64,000 nucleotides of DNA. It comes from Pseudonocardia thermophila (GTDB lineage Bacteria; Actinomycetota; Actinomycetes; Mycobacteriales; Pseudonocardiaceae). Under the pieces are notes generated by a model. That model saw nothing but the letters and a program-made list of their open reading frames with translations. It was not told the origin of the DNA and did no database searches. The stretch covers positions 62,001-126,000 of the forward strand of contig NZ_FRAP01000009.1 of the NCBI RefSeq assembly GCF_900142365.1, read 5' to 3'. Position numbers and translations under genes: made by a program. This document shows, in pieces, positions 36,145 through 44,521 of this stretch. Each line of letters begins with the position of its first letter. Within the stretch, counting starts at the first letter, position 1.

Positions 36145-36507
36145 GTGCGGCTCGCATTCACCTACAACCCGGTCCCCGACGTCGAGGAGGCCCTGTCGTT
36201 CTACCGCGACACGCTCGGCTGGACCGAGGCGTGGCGCCACGGCGACCACACCGTCGCCTTCACCATCCCCGGGACGAACGTGCAGTTCATGGTCGGGCCA
36301 CGGGTCGCGGGCGAACAACCCGGACCGGCGTTCCTCGTCGACAGCGTCGAGCGCTTCTACGCCGAGCACCGGGACCGGCTGACGTTCGTCGCGAAGCCCC
36401 GGGCCATCCCGGGCGGTCACTGGGCGAGCTTCCTCGACCCCGCCGGGCACCCCGTGTACCTGCTCGACCAGGTGCCGGAGCAGCTCCCCCAGCGGATCTC
36501 CGCCTGA
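36145..36507 (+). CDS. VOC-superfamily (glyoxalase-like) protein
   Basis: Encodes 120 residues. The pattern TYNPVPDVEEALSFYRDTLGWTEAWRHGDHTVAF, then the second beta-alpha-beta-beta-beta unit ending WASFLDPAGHPVYLLDQ, matches the vicinal-oxygen-chelate fold. Metal-ligand positions are not certain. GTG 36145 follows TTGGAGG. Function within the superfamily (isomerase, dioxygenase, resistance or binding protein) cannot be told. It precedes the SWIM-domain operon by 50 bases and might be co-transcribed. Confidence 0.8.
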   Translation: MRLAFTYNPVPDVEEALSFYRDTLGWTEAWRHGDHTVAFTIPGTNVQFMVGPRVAGEQPGPAFLVDSVERFYAEHRDRLTFVAKPRAIPGGHWASFLDPAGHPVYLLDQVPEQLPQRISA

Positions 36508-36557
36508 CGAGCCGGTCGCCTCCCGGAACCGTCCGGCCCGCCGGATACCGTGCGGGC

Positions 36558-37907
36558 GTGCGGGAACGGTGGGGCACGGACCGGGTGGCGGCGCTCGCGC
36601 CCGACCGCGGGTCGATACGGCAGGCGATCGGCGCCACCGACCCCACCCGGTGGCAGGCCTACGGCGCGGGCGACCGCGTCGTGTGGGGCGTGTACGGCAC
36701 GGGGCGCAGTGCTCGCCGGGTCGCCGTCGACCTGGAGGGTCCGGCGTTCACCTGTACGTGCGCAGCGCAGAAGAAGGCGGGGAAGACAGCGGGGAAGACC
36801 CCGTGCAAGCACGCGCTGGCGCTGCTGCTGCTCTGGTCGCGGCAGCTCGTGCCGGACGACCCGGCCGTGCCGCCGTTCGCGGCCGACTGGCTGCGCGCCC
36901 GCGACGCTGCCGCGTCCGGTGAGCGGCCCCGACAGCGCGACGAGGCGGCCGCGGCCAAACGGGCGGCCGAGCGGCACCGGCGGGTCTGCGACGGCCTCGC
37001 CGAGCTGGACCGCTGGCTGCGCGACCGGGTCCGCACCGGCCTCGCGCAGACCGCCGGCGACGCGGGCGTCGAGCGGATGGCGGCCCGTCTGGTCGACGCG
37101 CAGGCCCCGGGAGCGGCGAACCTGGTGCGCCGCAGCGCGGGCACTCCGGCGTCCGGGTCGGGCTGGCCCGCCCGGCTGCTCGCTGAGTACGCCCGGCTGC
37201 GTCTGCTGGTGCGCGCCTACCACCGGATCGAGGCGCTGCCGCCCGAGCGGGCGGCCACCGTGCGCTCCCGCGTCGGGTACACGGTGACCCGGGACGAGGT
37301 GCTCGCCCGGCAGGGCGTGCGCGACCGGTGGGTGGTGCACGCGATCCGCGACAGCGCGGACGGCAGGGTCGAGACGCGCCGGGTGTGGCTGCGCGGCGCC
37401 GACACCGGACGGTGGGCGCTCGTCCTGCTGTTCGCCGCGGGCGGCACCAGCCTCTCGTCGCACCCCGACGCGGTGCTGCTGCCCGGCACCGTCCTCGACG
37501 CCGACCTGCACTTCTACCCCGGCCAGCCGCTGCGCGCCCTGGTCGGCGTCCGGCACGGCGACCTCGGTCGCGCCGGCGCCCCGGAAGCCGGCGACGTGGG
37601 TGCGTTCCTCGACGACTACGCCGCCGCGCTCGCCGAGGACCCGTGGCTGGTGGAGTGGCCCGCGGTGCTGACCGGCGTACCGGTGTCCGGGTCCGGGTGG
37701 GAGCTGCACAGCGGCGACGGCGCACTGCCGCTGGAGCTGTCCGGGGTGGACATCTGGCCGCTCGTCGCCACGTCCGGTGGCGAGCCCGTGCCCGTGGCCG
37801 GGGAGTGGACGGGCAGCGCCCTGCGCCCGCTCACCTGCTGGCACGGCGACCGCGCCGTCCGGCTCGGCACCGAGCCGGAACCCGCGCGCCGGTGGGGGTG
37901 GTGGTGA
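36558..37907 (+). CDS. SWIM zinc-finger protein (first gene of yeh-like operon)
   Basis: Encodes 449 residues. The SWIM motif CxC-x14-CxH is at C66, C68, C83 and H85 (FTCTCAAQKKAGK ... TPCKH). The rest is a mixed helical domain (LAELDRWLRDRVRTGLAQ) and a C-terminal beta-rich region with LTGVPVSGSGWELHSGDGALPLELSG. SWIM fingers bind DNA or protein. E. coli YehQ is a SWIM protein with similar neighbours. GTG 36558 is used; the preceding long frame is a shadow. The stop overlaps the next start as GTGA. Confidence 0.85.
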   Translation: MRERWGTDRVAALAPDRGSIRQAIGATDPTRWQAYGAGDRVVWGVYGTGRSARRVAVDLEGPAFTCTCAAQKKAGKTAGKTPCKHALALLLLWSRQLVPDDPAVPPFAADWLRARDAAASGERPRQRDEAAAAKRAAERHRRVCDGLAELDRWLRDRVRTGLAQTAGDAGVERMAARLVDAQAPGAANLVRRSAGTPASGSGWPARLLAEYARLRLLVRAYHRIEALPPERAATVRSRVGYTVTRDEVLARQGVRDRWVVHAIRDSADGRVETRRVWLRGADTGRWALVLLFAAGGTSLSSHPDAVLLPGTVLDADLHFYPGQPLRALVGVRHGDLGRAGAPEAGDVGAFLDDYAAALAEDPWLVEWPAVLTGVPVSGSGWELHSGDGALPLELSGVDIWPLVATSGGEPVPVAGEWTGSALRPLTCWHGDRAVRLGTEPEPARRWGWW

Positions 37908-39454
37908 CCACCTGGGACGAACTGGTCGCCGCGGCGACGGTGGGCACCGGCACCCGGCCCGTCGCCGTCACCCAGCTGCCCGGCGCCGCCGCCGACCACG
38001 TCGACGCCGTCTCCGCCGAGGAGCCCGCGGCCGCACTGCTCGACGCCGCCGCGCTGCTCGACGTCCGGCGCCGGGCCGGGCGGATCCCGCCCCCGCCCAC
38101 CGCCGAGCCGCCGGAGCCGGCGGGACCGGAGGACGCGCCCGAACTCCCCGCCCGGGCCGCTCGCATCCTCGTGCGGCGGCTGACCGATACCGACGAGCTC
38201 ATCACGGCGGCGCTGCTGCAGGCCACCGCCGACGCGGGCCGGATCGTGCCGCCGCCGGACCTGCCCGCCCTGCTCGACGCGGCCACGCACGGGCCCGATC
38301 TGCGGCCGCTCGCGGCACAGGTCTGCGGGCGGCGCGGCCGCTGGCTGGCCCGGTTCCGCGGGGACTGGGCCTGGCTCGCCGACCGTCCCGCTGACCCGGC
38401 CGATCCGCAGGTGTGGGCCACCGGCACCCGCGCCGCCCGACGTGCCCACCTGGCCGCTCTGCGCTCCGCCGATCCGGCCGCTGCCCGCGAGCTGCTCGCC
38501 GCCGCCTGGGCGGAGGAGACCGGCGACGACCGCGCGGCGTTCATCGCGACGCTGCGCACCGGCCTCTCCCCCGCCGACGAACCGTTCCTCGAGGCGGCGC
38601 TGGACGACCGCGCGGGCGCGGTGCGGGCCACCGCGGCGGACCTGCTCGCGCTGCTGCCCGACAGCGAGTTCGCGCGCCGCGCGGCCGAGCGTGCCCGGGC
38701 GGCGCTGCGGGTGCGCCGCGGCGAGCGCGGCCTCGAGCTCGATCCCGATCCGCCGACCGAGTGGACCCCGCAGCTGGGCCGCGACGGCGTCACCGAACAG
38801 CCTCCGCGGGGCGTGGAGCTCTCCCCGCCGGTGTGGTGGCTGCTTCAGGTGATCGCCCGGGCTCCGCTCGCAGCGTGGCGCGACCACGATCCCGCCGCTC
38901 TCACCCGCGCCGCCACCGGCGATCTCGCCCTCGAGGTGCACGCCGGCTGGCGGATCGCTGTCCGCCGCGAGGGCGATCGGCACTGGATCGACGCGCTGCT
39001 GGCCGATCCCCCGCGGGCGGACACCCGCGGCCCGGCGTTCCTGCTGTCCGTCTGGGTGCCCGACGACGAGCTGGCCGCCGCCCTGCCCCCGCACGAGCGG
39101 GCCGAGCGCGTCGCGCGCCTGCTGCGCACCGACCCGGGCCAGCTGCACCTGGCCGAGCTGGCCAACTGCCCGGCCCCCTGGCCGGACGTCCTCGCCGACG
39201 TCGTGCTCGCCCGGCTGGCCGCTGCGCTCTCGTACGGCGAACCGGTCACGCTCGCCCACCGCGAGCTGGTCCGGCTGGCCGGCCCCGGGCTGCCCGCCGA
39301 CGTCGCCGACACCGTCGAGGCGTTGTCCCGCCGGGCACCCGAGATGACCGTGTGGCCGGCCACGCTGCGCGGCCTGGCTGCCGTGCTGCAGGTGCGGCGG
39401 ACGTTCCAGCACGAACTCACCGAGCGATCCGAACCGAAGGTTGACCCCTCGTGA
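37904..39454 (+). CDS. DUF5691 family protein
   Basis: Encodes 516 residues, alpha-helical and Ala/Arg-rich, with HEAT-like helical pairs (DDRAGAVRATAADLLALLPDSEFARRAAERA) and PPVWWLLQVIARAPLAAW. It lacks catalytic motifs. DUF5691 genes occur with SWIM/MoxR/VWA genes, suggesting a scaffold. GTG 37904 overlaps the SWIM stop (GTGA); GTG 37901 is an in-frame alternative. The stop overlaps the MoxR start as GTGA. Confidence 0.75.
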   Translation: MTTWDELVAAATVGTGTRPVAVTQLPGAAADHVDAVSAEEPAAALLDAAALLDVRRRAGRIPPPPTAEPPEPAGPEDAPELPARAARILVRRLTDTDELITAALLQATADAGRIVPPPDLPALLDAATHGPDLRPLAAQVCGRRGRWLARFRGDWAWLADRPADPADPQVWATGTRAARRAHLAALRSADPAAARELLAAAWAEETGDDRAAFIATLRTGLSPADEPFLEAALDDRAGAVRATAADLLALLPDSEFARRAAERARAALRVRRGERGLELDPDPPTEWTPQLGRDGVTEQPPRGVELSPPVWWLLQVIARAPLAAWRDHDPAALTRAATGDLALEVHAGWRIAVRREGDRHWIDALLADPPRADTRGPAFLLSVWVPDDELAAALPPHERAERVARLLRTDPGQLHLAELANCPAPWPDVLADVVLARLAAALSYGEPVTLAHRELVRLAGPGLPADVADTVEALSRRAPEMTVWPATLRGLAAVLQVRRTFQHELTERSEPKVDPS

Positions 39455-40536
39455 CCAGCACCGATCTGCTTCGCCCGCACGCCGAGCAGGCCTACGCGGA
39501 CGAGCTAGCCGCGCTCGCCGCGCAGGACGACCGGCCCCGACCCCCGTCGTGGCGGCTCTCGCCCCGCGCCGTCGTCGACTACCTGCTCGGCACCACGCTC
39601 CCCGACGGCACCGTGATCACCCCGAAGTACGTGGGCCCGCGGCGGCTGATGGAGGTTGCCGTCGCCACCCTGGCCACCGACCGGGCGCTGCTGCTGCTCG
39701 GCGTGCCCGGCACCGCGAAGACGTGGGTGTCCGAGCACCTGGCTGCGGCCGTGTCGGGTGACTCGACGCTGCTCGTGCAGGGCACGTCCGGAACGTCGGA
39801 GGACGCGATCCGCTACGGCTGGAACTACGCACGGCTGCTCGCCGAGGGCCCTAGTCGGGAGGCGCTGGTGCCGTCGCCGATCCTCACCGCGATGGCGGAG
39901 GGCCGCGTCGCCCGCGTCGAGGAGTTGACCCGCATCCCGTCCGAGGTCCAGGACGCGCTGATCACGATCCTGTCGGAGAAGACCCTGCCGATCCCCGAGC
40001 TGGGCACCCAGGTGCAGGCGGTGAAGGGCTTCACGGTGATCGCCACCGCGAACGACCGCGACCGCGGCGTCAACGAGCTGTCCTCGGCGCTGCGCCGCCG
40101 CTTCAACACGGTCGTGCTGCCGCTGCCCGCCACCGAGGACCAGGAGGTCGAGATCGTCGCCCGCCGGGTCGCGGAGCTGGGCGCATCGCTGGAGCTGCCG
40201 CCGGTGCCGTCGGCGATGGAGGAGATCCGCCGGGTCGTGCGGGTGTTCCGCGAGCTGCGCTCCGGCGCCACGGCCGACGGCCGCACGGCGATCAAGTCGC
40301 CGTCGGGCACGCTCTCGACGGCCGAGGCGATCTCCGTCGTGACCAGCGGCATGGCCCTGGCCACGCACTTCGGCGACGGCGTCCTGCGGGCCGCTGACGT
40401 GGCCTCCGGCATCCGCGGTGCGGTCGTGAAGGACCCGGTCGGCGACCAGGTGGCGTGGACGGAGTACCTGGAGGCCGTGGTGCGCGAGCGGGAGGGCTGG
40501 GGCGACTTCTACCGGGCCTGCCGGGACGACGAGTGA
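39451..40536 (+). CDS. MoxR-family AAA+ ATPase (YehL-like)
   Basis: Encodes 361 residues. Walker A GVPGTAKT is at 84-91. The Walker B region reads RVARVEELTRIPSEVQDALI, with Glu-Glu where many relatives have Asp-Glu. Sensor-1 is IATANDRDRGVNELSSALRRRFN, followed by a helical lid. MoxR ATPases act as chaperones that load metals or remodel complexes, usually paired with VWA proteins. Size equals that of E. coli YehL. GTGA overlaps at both ends couple it to DUF5691 and DUF5682. Confidence 0.9.
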   Translation: MTSTDLLRPHAEQAYADELAALAAQDDRPRPPSWRLSPRAVVDYLLGTTLPDGTVITPKYVGPRRLMEVAVATLATDRALLLLGVPGTAKTWVSEHLAAAVSGDSTLLVQGTSGTSEDAIRYGWNYARLLAEGPSREALVPSPILTAMAEGRVARVEELTRIPSEVQDALITILSEKTLPIPELGTQVQAVKGFTVIATANDRDRGVNELSSALRRRFNTVVLPLPATEDQEVEIVARRVAELGASLELPPVPSAMEEIRRVVRVFRELRSGATADGRTAIKSPSGTLSTAEAISVVTSGMALATHFGDGVLRAADVASGIRGAVVKDPVGDQVAWTEYLEAVVREREGWGDFYRACRDDE

Positions 40537-42728
40537 GCCGGATCGTGGTCCTCGGCGTCCGCCACCACGGACCCGGTTCGGCCCGCTCGGTGCTGGCCGA
40601 GCTGGATCGGTTGCAGCCCGCCGCCGTGGTGATCGAGGGTCCGGCCGACGCCGACCCGATCGCGCACCTCGCCGCGGCCGAGGGCATGGCGCCTCCGGTG
40701 GCACTACTGGCCTACGCGCCGGACGCACCGCAGACGTCGGTGTTCTGGCCGTTCGCCGGGTTCTCCCCGGAGTGGCAGGCGCTGCGCTGGGCACTCGCGC
40801 ACGATGTGGGGGTGCGGTTCTGCGACCTGCCGTCGGCGTCGGTGCTGGCGCGGGTCACCGAACCGCCCCCGCGGCGGCGGGCCCGGCCCGTCGACCCGAT
40901 CGCCGAGCTGGCCAGGGCCGCCGGCCACGACGATCCCGAACGCTGGTGGGACGCGGTCGTCGAATCGCGCACCCTCGACGCCGAGTCGCCGTTCCCGACG
41001 CTGCTGGAGGCGATGACCGAGCTGCGCCGCGACGCGCCCGAGGAGGACGTGTGGGAGCAGCGGCGCGAGGCGTACATGCGGCGCACGCTGCGCGCCGTGC
41101 TGAAGGAGGTCGACGGTCCGGTCGCCGTCGTGTGCGGCGCCTGGCACGGCCCGGCGCTGGCCGAGCCGCTGCCGCCCGCGGCCGCCGACACCCGGATCCT
41201 GCGCGGTCTGCCGAAGCGCAAGGCCGCGTTGACCTGGGTTCCGTTCACGCACGCGCGGCTCGCGTCGTCGTCGGGCTACGGGGCGGGCGTCGACTCCCCC
41301 GGCTGGTACGACCACCTGTTCACCGCGCCCGACGAGCCGGTGGCGCGGTGGTTCACGAAGGTGGCGGCGGTGCTGCGGGAACGGGACCTGCCGGTGTCGT
41401 CCGCGCACGTGATCGAGGCGGTGCGGCTGGCGGAGGCGCTCGCCGCGCTGCGCGGCCGTTCGCTGCCCGGGCTGGCGGAGGTGCAGGAGGCCGCGCTGGC
41501 CGTGCTGTGCGAGGGCGATCCGGTGCCGCTGCGGTACGTGACGAACGACCTGGTGGTCGGCGAGCGGCTGGGCTCGGTGCCCCAGGACACCCCCGCCGTG
41601 CCGCTGGAGGTGGACCTCGTCGCGCAGGCGCGCAAGCTGCGGCTCAAGCGCGAGCCGGTGGGCCGCAGGCTGGCGCTGGACCTGCGCCGCGACACCGACC
41701 GCGGCCGCTCCCAGCTGCTGCACCGGCTCGCCGTGCTGGGGATCGACTGGGGCACGCCCGCCGCGGACGATGTGGCCTCGACCGGCACGTTCCGGGAGAC
41801 GTGGGACGTGCGCTGGCGGCCGGAACTGGCGGTCGCGGTGATCGACGCGGCTCGGTTCGGCACCACGGTCGCGGGTGCGGCCGCAGCCCGGCTCGTCCAC
41901 GACGCCGCGACCGCCACCGACCTGGTGGAGGTCACCCGCACCGTTGAGAAGGTGCTGCTCACCGACCTGCCCGAGGCGCTGCCCGACGTGCTGCGGACGC
42001 TCGACGAGAAGGCCGCGCTGGACGTCGACGTCGTGCACCTGATGACCGCGCTGCCGCCGCTGGTGCGGGCGCAGCGCTACGGCGACGTGCGCGGCACCGA
42101 CACCGCGGCGCTGCGCGGGATCGTCGAGGCGTTGCTCGTGCGGATCTGTGCGGGACTACCGGCGGCGGTCACCGGGCTCGGCGAAGACGCGGCTCGCGAG
42201 ATGCGCACCGCCGTCGACGGGGTCCACGCCGCGCTGGCCCTGTTCAACGAGCGGGAGGACCTCGCCCGCTGGACCGCCGCGCTGCGCGGCCTCGTCGATC
42301 GCCGCGACGTGCACGGCCTGCTCGCCGGGCGGATCGTGCGGCTGCTCGCCGACGGCGGCGTGCTCGGCCACGACGAGGTGGCGCGACGGCTGTCCGCCCA
42401 GCTGTCGATCGGCGTGCCACCGGCGGCGCAGGCCGCGTGGGTGGAGGGGCTGCTGTCCGGCGGCGGGCTGCTGCTGGCCCACGATCAGGAGCTCGTCGCA
42501 CTGATCGACGAGTGGGTGACGGGTCTGGCGGAGGAGGACTTCGTGGTGGTGCTGCCGCTGCTGCGCCGCACGTTCGGCCAGTACTCCCGGGCCGAGCGGG
42601 AGGAGGTGGCGCGCGCGGTGGGCGCGCTCGACGGCAGGCAGGCGGGCCCGGCGGACGAGGCGGTGGACGATCGCCGCGCCGCACCGGCCGTCGCCGCAGT
42701 GGCGGCGTTGCTGAGAGGTGCGCGGTGA
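40533..42728 (+). CDS. DUF5682 family protein (YehM-like)
   Basis: Encodes 731 residues. The N-terminus VLGVRHHGPGSARSVLAEL and VVIEGPADADP are the DUF5682 signature, with two histidines that may bind a ligand. WHGPALAEPLP, RILRGLPKRKAALTWVPFTHARLA and DSPGWYDHLF are also conserved-looking. The C-terminal half is helical. E. coli YehM is of like size and context. GTG 40533 overlaps the ATPase stop and its stop overlaps the VWA start. Biochemical activity is unknown. Confidence 0.82.
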   Translation: MSRIVVLGVRHHGPGSARSVLAELDRLQPAAVVIEGPADADPIAHLAAAEGMAPPVALLAYAPDAPQTSVFWPFAGFSPEWQALRWALAHDVGVRFCDLPSASVLARVTEPPPRRRARPVDPIAELARAAGHDDPERWWDAVVESRTLDAESPFPTLLEAMTELRRDAPEEDVWEQRREAYMRRTLRAVLKEVDGPVAVVCGAWHGPALAEPLPPAAADTRILRGLPKRKAALTWVPFTHARLASSSGYGAGVDSPGWYDHLFTAPDEPVARWFTKVAAVLRERDLPVSSAHVIEAVRLAEALAALRGRSLPGLAEVQEAALAVLCEGDPVPLRYVTNDLVVGERLGSVPQDTPAVPLEVDLVAQARKLRLKREPVGRRLALDLRRDTDRGRSQLLHRLAVLGIDWGTPAADDVASTGTFRETWDVRWRPELAVAVIDAARFGTTVAGAAAARLVHDAATATDLVEVTRTVEKVLLTDLPEALPDVLRTLDEKAALDVDVVHLMTALPPLVRAQRYGDVRGTDTAALRGIVEALLVRICAGLPAAVTGLGEDAAREMRTAVDGVHAALALFNEREDLARWTAALRGLVDRRDVHGLLAGRIVRLLADGGVLGHDEVARRLSAQLSIGVPPAAQAAWVEGLLSGGGLLLAHDQELVALIDEWVTGLAEEDFVVVLPLLRRTFGQYSRAEREEVARAVGALDGRQAGPADEAVDDRRAAPAVAAVAALLRGAR

Positions 42729-44008
42729 CCGAGCGGAAACGGCGGTGGCGGCTGCTCCTCGGGCCCGGCACGGAGGAGCAGCTGGGGCTCGAGGACGAGC
42801 CCGGCGCCGGAACCGAGGCCGACGCCGGGGAGGCGACCGGACCGATGCTCGGAGAGGGCCCTGGTCTCGGCCCCGAGGACGTCCGCATCGACGAGGCCCT
42901 CGGTGCCCTCTACGACCGGCCCGAACCCGACGCGGGCGAGGACTTCTCCGGCGATGACCCGGCTGAGCGCCGCAGGGGTGGCCTCGGCCGGTCCGCGCCG
43001 TCGGTGGCGCGTTGGCTGGGCGACATCCGCACCTACTTCCCGTCGACGGTGGTGCAGGTGATGCAGCGCGACGCGATCGACCGGCTGGGCCTGCACCGGT
43101 TGCTGCTCGAACCTGAGCTGCTCTCGGCGATGAAGCCGGACGTGCACCTGGCGAGCACCCTGCTGAGCCTGAACCGGGTGATGCCGGAGACCACGCGGGA
43201 GACGGCCCGCCAGGTGGTGGCGCGCGTCGTCGAGGAGATCGAGCGGCGGATCGCCGAGCGCACCCGCTCGGCGGTGAGCGGTGCGCTCGACCGGGCCGCC
43301 CGCACCCGCCGGCCCCGCCCGTCGGACATCGACCTGGGCGCCACGGTGATGGCGAACCTGCGGAACTACCTGCCCGAGCACCGCACGGTGGTGCCGGAGC
43401 GGCTGATCGGGTACCCGCGTCGCCGACAGGCGCTGGAGCGGGAGGTCGTACTCGCGATCGACCAGTCCGGGTCGATGGCCACCTCCGTGGTGTACGCGGC
43501 GGTGTTCGGCGCGGTGCTGGCGACGATCCGTACCCTGCGGACGTCGTTGGTGGTGTTCGACACCGCGGTCGTGGACCTGTCCGACCGCCTCGACGATCCG
43601 GTCGAGCTGCTGTTCGGCACGCAGCTGGGCGGCGGTACCGACATCAACCTGGCCGTCGCGTACTGCGCCGAGCTGATCACCAAGCCCCGCGACACGCTGT
43701 TCGTTCTGGTCACCGATCTGTTCGAGGGCGGGGACGAGGAGCAGATGCTGCGCCGCATCGCCGCGCTGCACGCCGCGGGGGTGCAGGTGCTGGTGCTGCT
43801 CGCGCTGTCCGACGACGGGGCGCCGGTCTCCGACAAGGAGAACGCCGCGGCGCTGGCCGGGCTGGGCATCCCGGTGTTCGCCTGCACCCCGGACGCGTTC
43901 CCCGATCTGCTGGCCGTCGCGCTCCGCCGGGGTGACGTCGCCGACTGGGTGCAGCAGCACCTCGACGCCCGTAGGCATACGCAGGCGCGTCACTCGTTCG
44001 GGTCGTAG
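42725..44008 (+). CDS. VWA-domain protein (YehP-like)
   Basis: Encodes 427 residues. The MIDAS metal site is VVLAIDQSGSMATS near residue 245, followed by the Thr in GGGTDINLAVAYC and Asp in LVTDLFEGGDEEQ, so the site is complete. The N-terminal region (about 25-110) is acidic and low in complexity; the middle is helical with PRPSDIDLGATVMANLRNY. Paired with the MoxR-type ATPase it should form an ATPase-VWA chaperone complex. GTG 42725 overlaps the DUF5682 stop. Last gene of the coupled five-gene set. Confidence 0.88.
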   Translation: MTERKRRWRLLLGPGTEEQLGLEDEPGAGTEADAGEATGPMLGEGPGLGPEDVRIDEALGALYDRPEPDAGEDFSGDDPAERRRGGLGRSAPSVARWLGDIRTYFPSTVVQVMQRDAIDRLGLHRLLLEPELLSAMKPDVHLASTLLSLNRVMPETTRETARQVVARVVEEIERRIAERTRSAVSGALDRAARTRRPRPSDIDLGATVMANLRNYLPEHRTVVPERLIGYPRRRQALEREVVLAIDQSGSMATSVVYAAVFGAVLATIRTLRTSLVVFDTAVVDLSDRLDDPVELLFGTQLGGGTDINLAVAYCAELITKPRDTLFVLVTDLFEGGDEEQMLRRIAALHAAGVQVLVLLALSDDGAPVSDKENAAALAGLGIPVFACTPDAFPDLLAVALRRGDVADWVQQHLDARRHTQARHSFGS

Positions 44009-44017
44009 GTTCTGCGC

Positions 44018-44500
44018 ATGTTCACCGCCGGATCGTCCCGCTCCGCCCAACCGGTCGCGCGAGCCGTCCTCGCGGCAGTGCTGGCCGCCGCGGTATCGGG
44101 CGGCTGCGCCCGGGCGATCGAGGGCACCCCCACCGCGAACACCGCCGAGGCGCAGGCGGTGCGGGCCGAGCAGCAGGAGAAGCGCGACTGCGACGCCGCC
44201 CGCACCGCGATCACCGACTCGCTGGTCGCGGCGCTGCGCCAGGCCGAGACCGACTTCGTCGCGGGCGCGGAGGCGCTGCAGCGGGTGCTGGCCTCGAACG
44301 CGCCGCGGGAGATGACGGCGAAGTGCGGCACGCGGCTCATGTCCGTCGCGTACTCGCAGATGCTGGTCGATCTGCAGGCGGTGGAGCTGACCGTGCCGTC
44401 GGCGAAGATCCTGCGCAGCGGCCTGATGCGCGGACTGTGCGCGACCGACGGCCGGGTAGAGCTCACCGCGGAGGCGGAGCGGGCCTGCACGGTGCGCTGA
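44018..44500 (+). CDS. Secreted lipoprotein, function unknown
   Basis: Encodes 160 residues. An N-terminal signal peptide (ARAVLAAVLAAAVSGGC) ends in a lipobox with the acylated Cys at about residue 30. The mature part is helical with three further cysteines (DCDAARTA, TAKCGTR, GLCATD, ACTVR) that could form disulfides. No domain recognised. It starts 9 bases after the VWA gene and could be co-transcribed, though no coupling overlap exists. Confidence 0.75.
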   Translation: MFTAGSSRSAQPVARAVLAAVLAAAVSGGCARAIEGTPTANTAEAQAVRAEQQEKRDCDAARTAITDSLVAALRQAETDFVAGAEALQRVLASNAPREMTAKCGTRLMSVAYSQMLVDLQAVELTVPSAKILRSGLMRGLCATDGRVELTAEAERACTVR

Positions 44501-44521
44501 CGCACTGTCTAACCTCGCCTG

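Noticed and set aside
36558..44008. Calling the SWIM-to-VWA operon an established antiphage system
   Set aside because: The sequence shows an ATPase-VWA machine but no nuclease, toxin or known defence effector; that role would be speculation.
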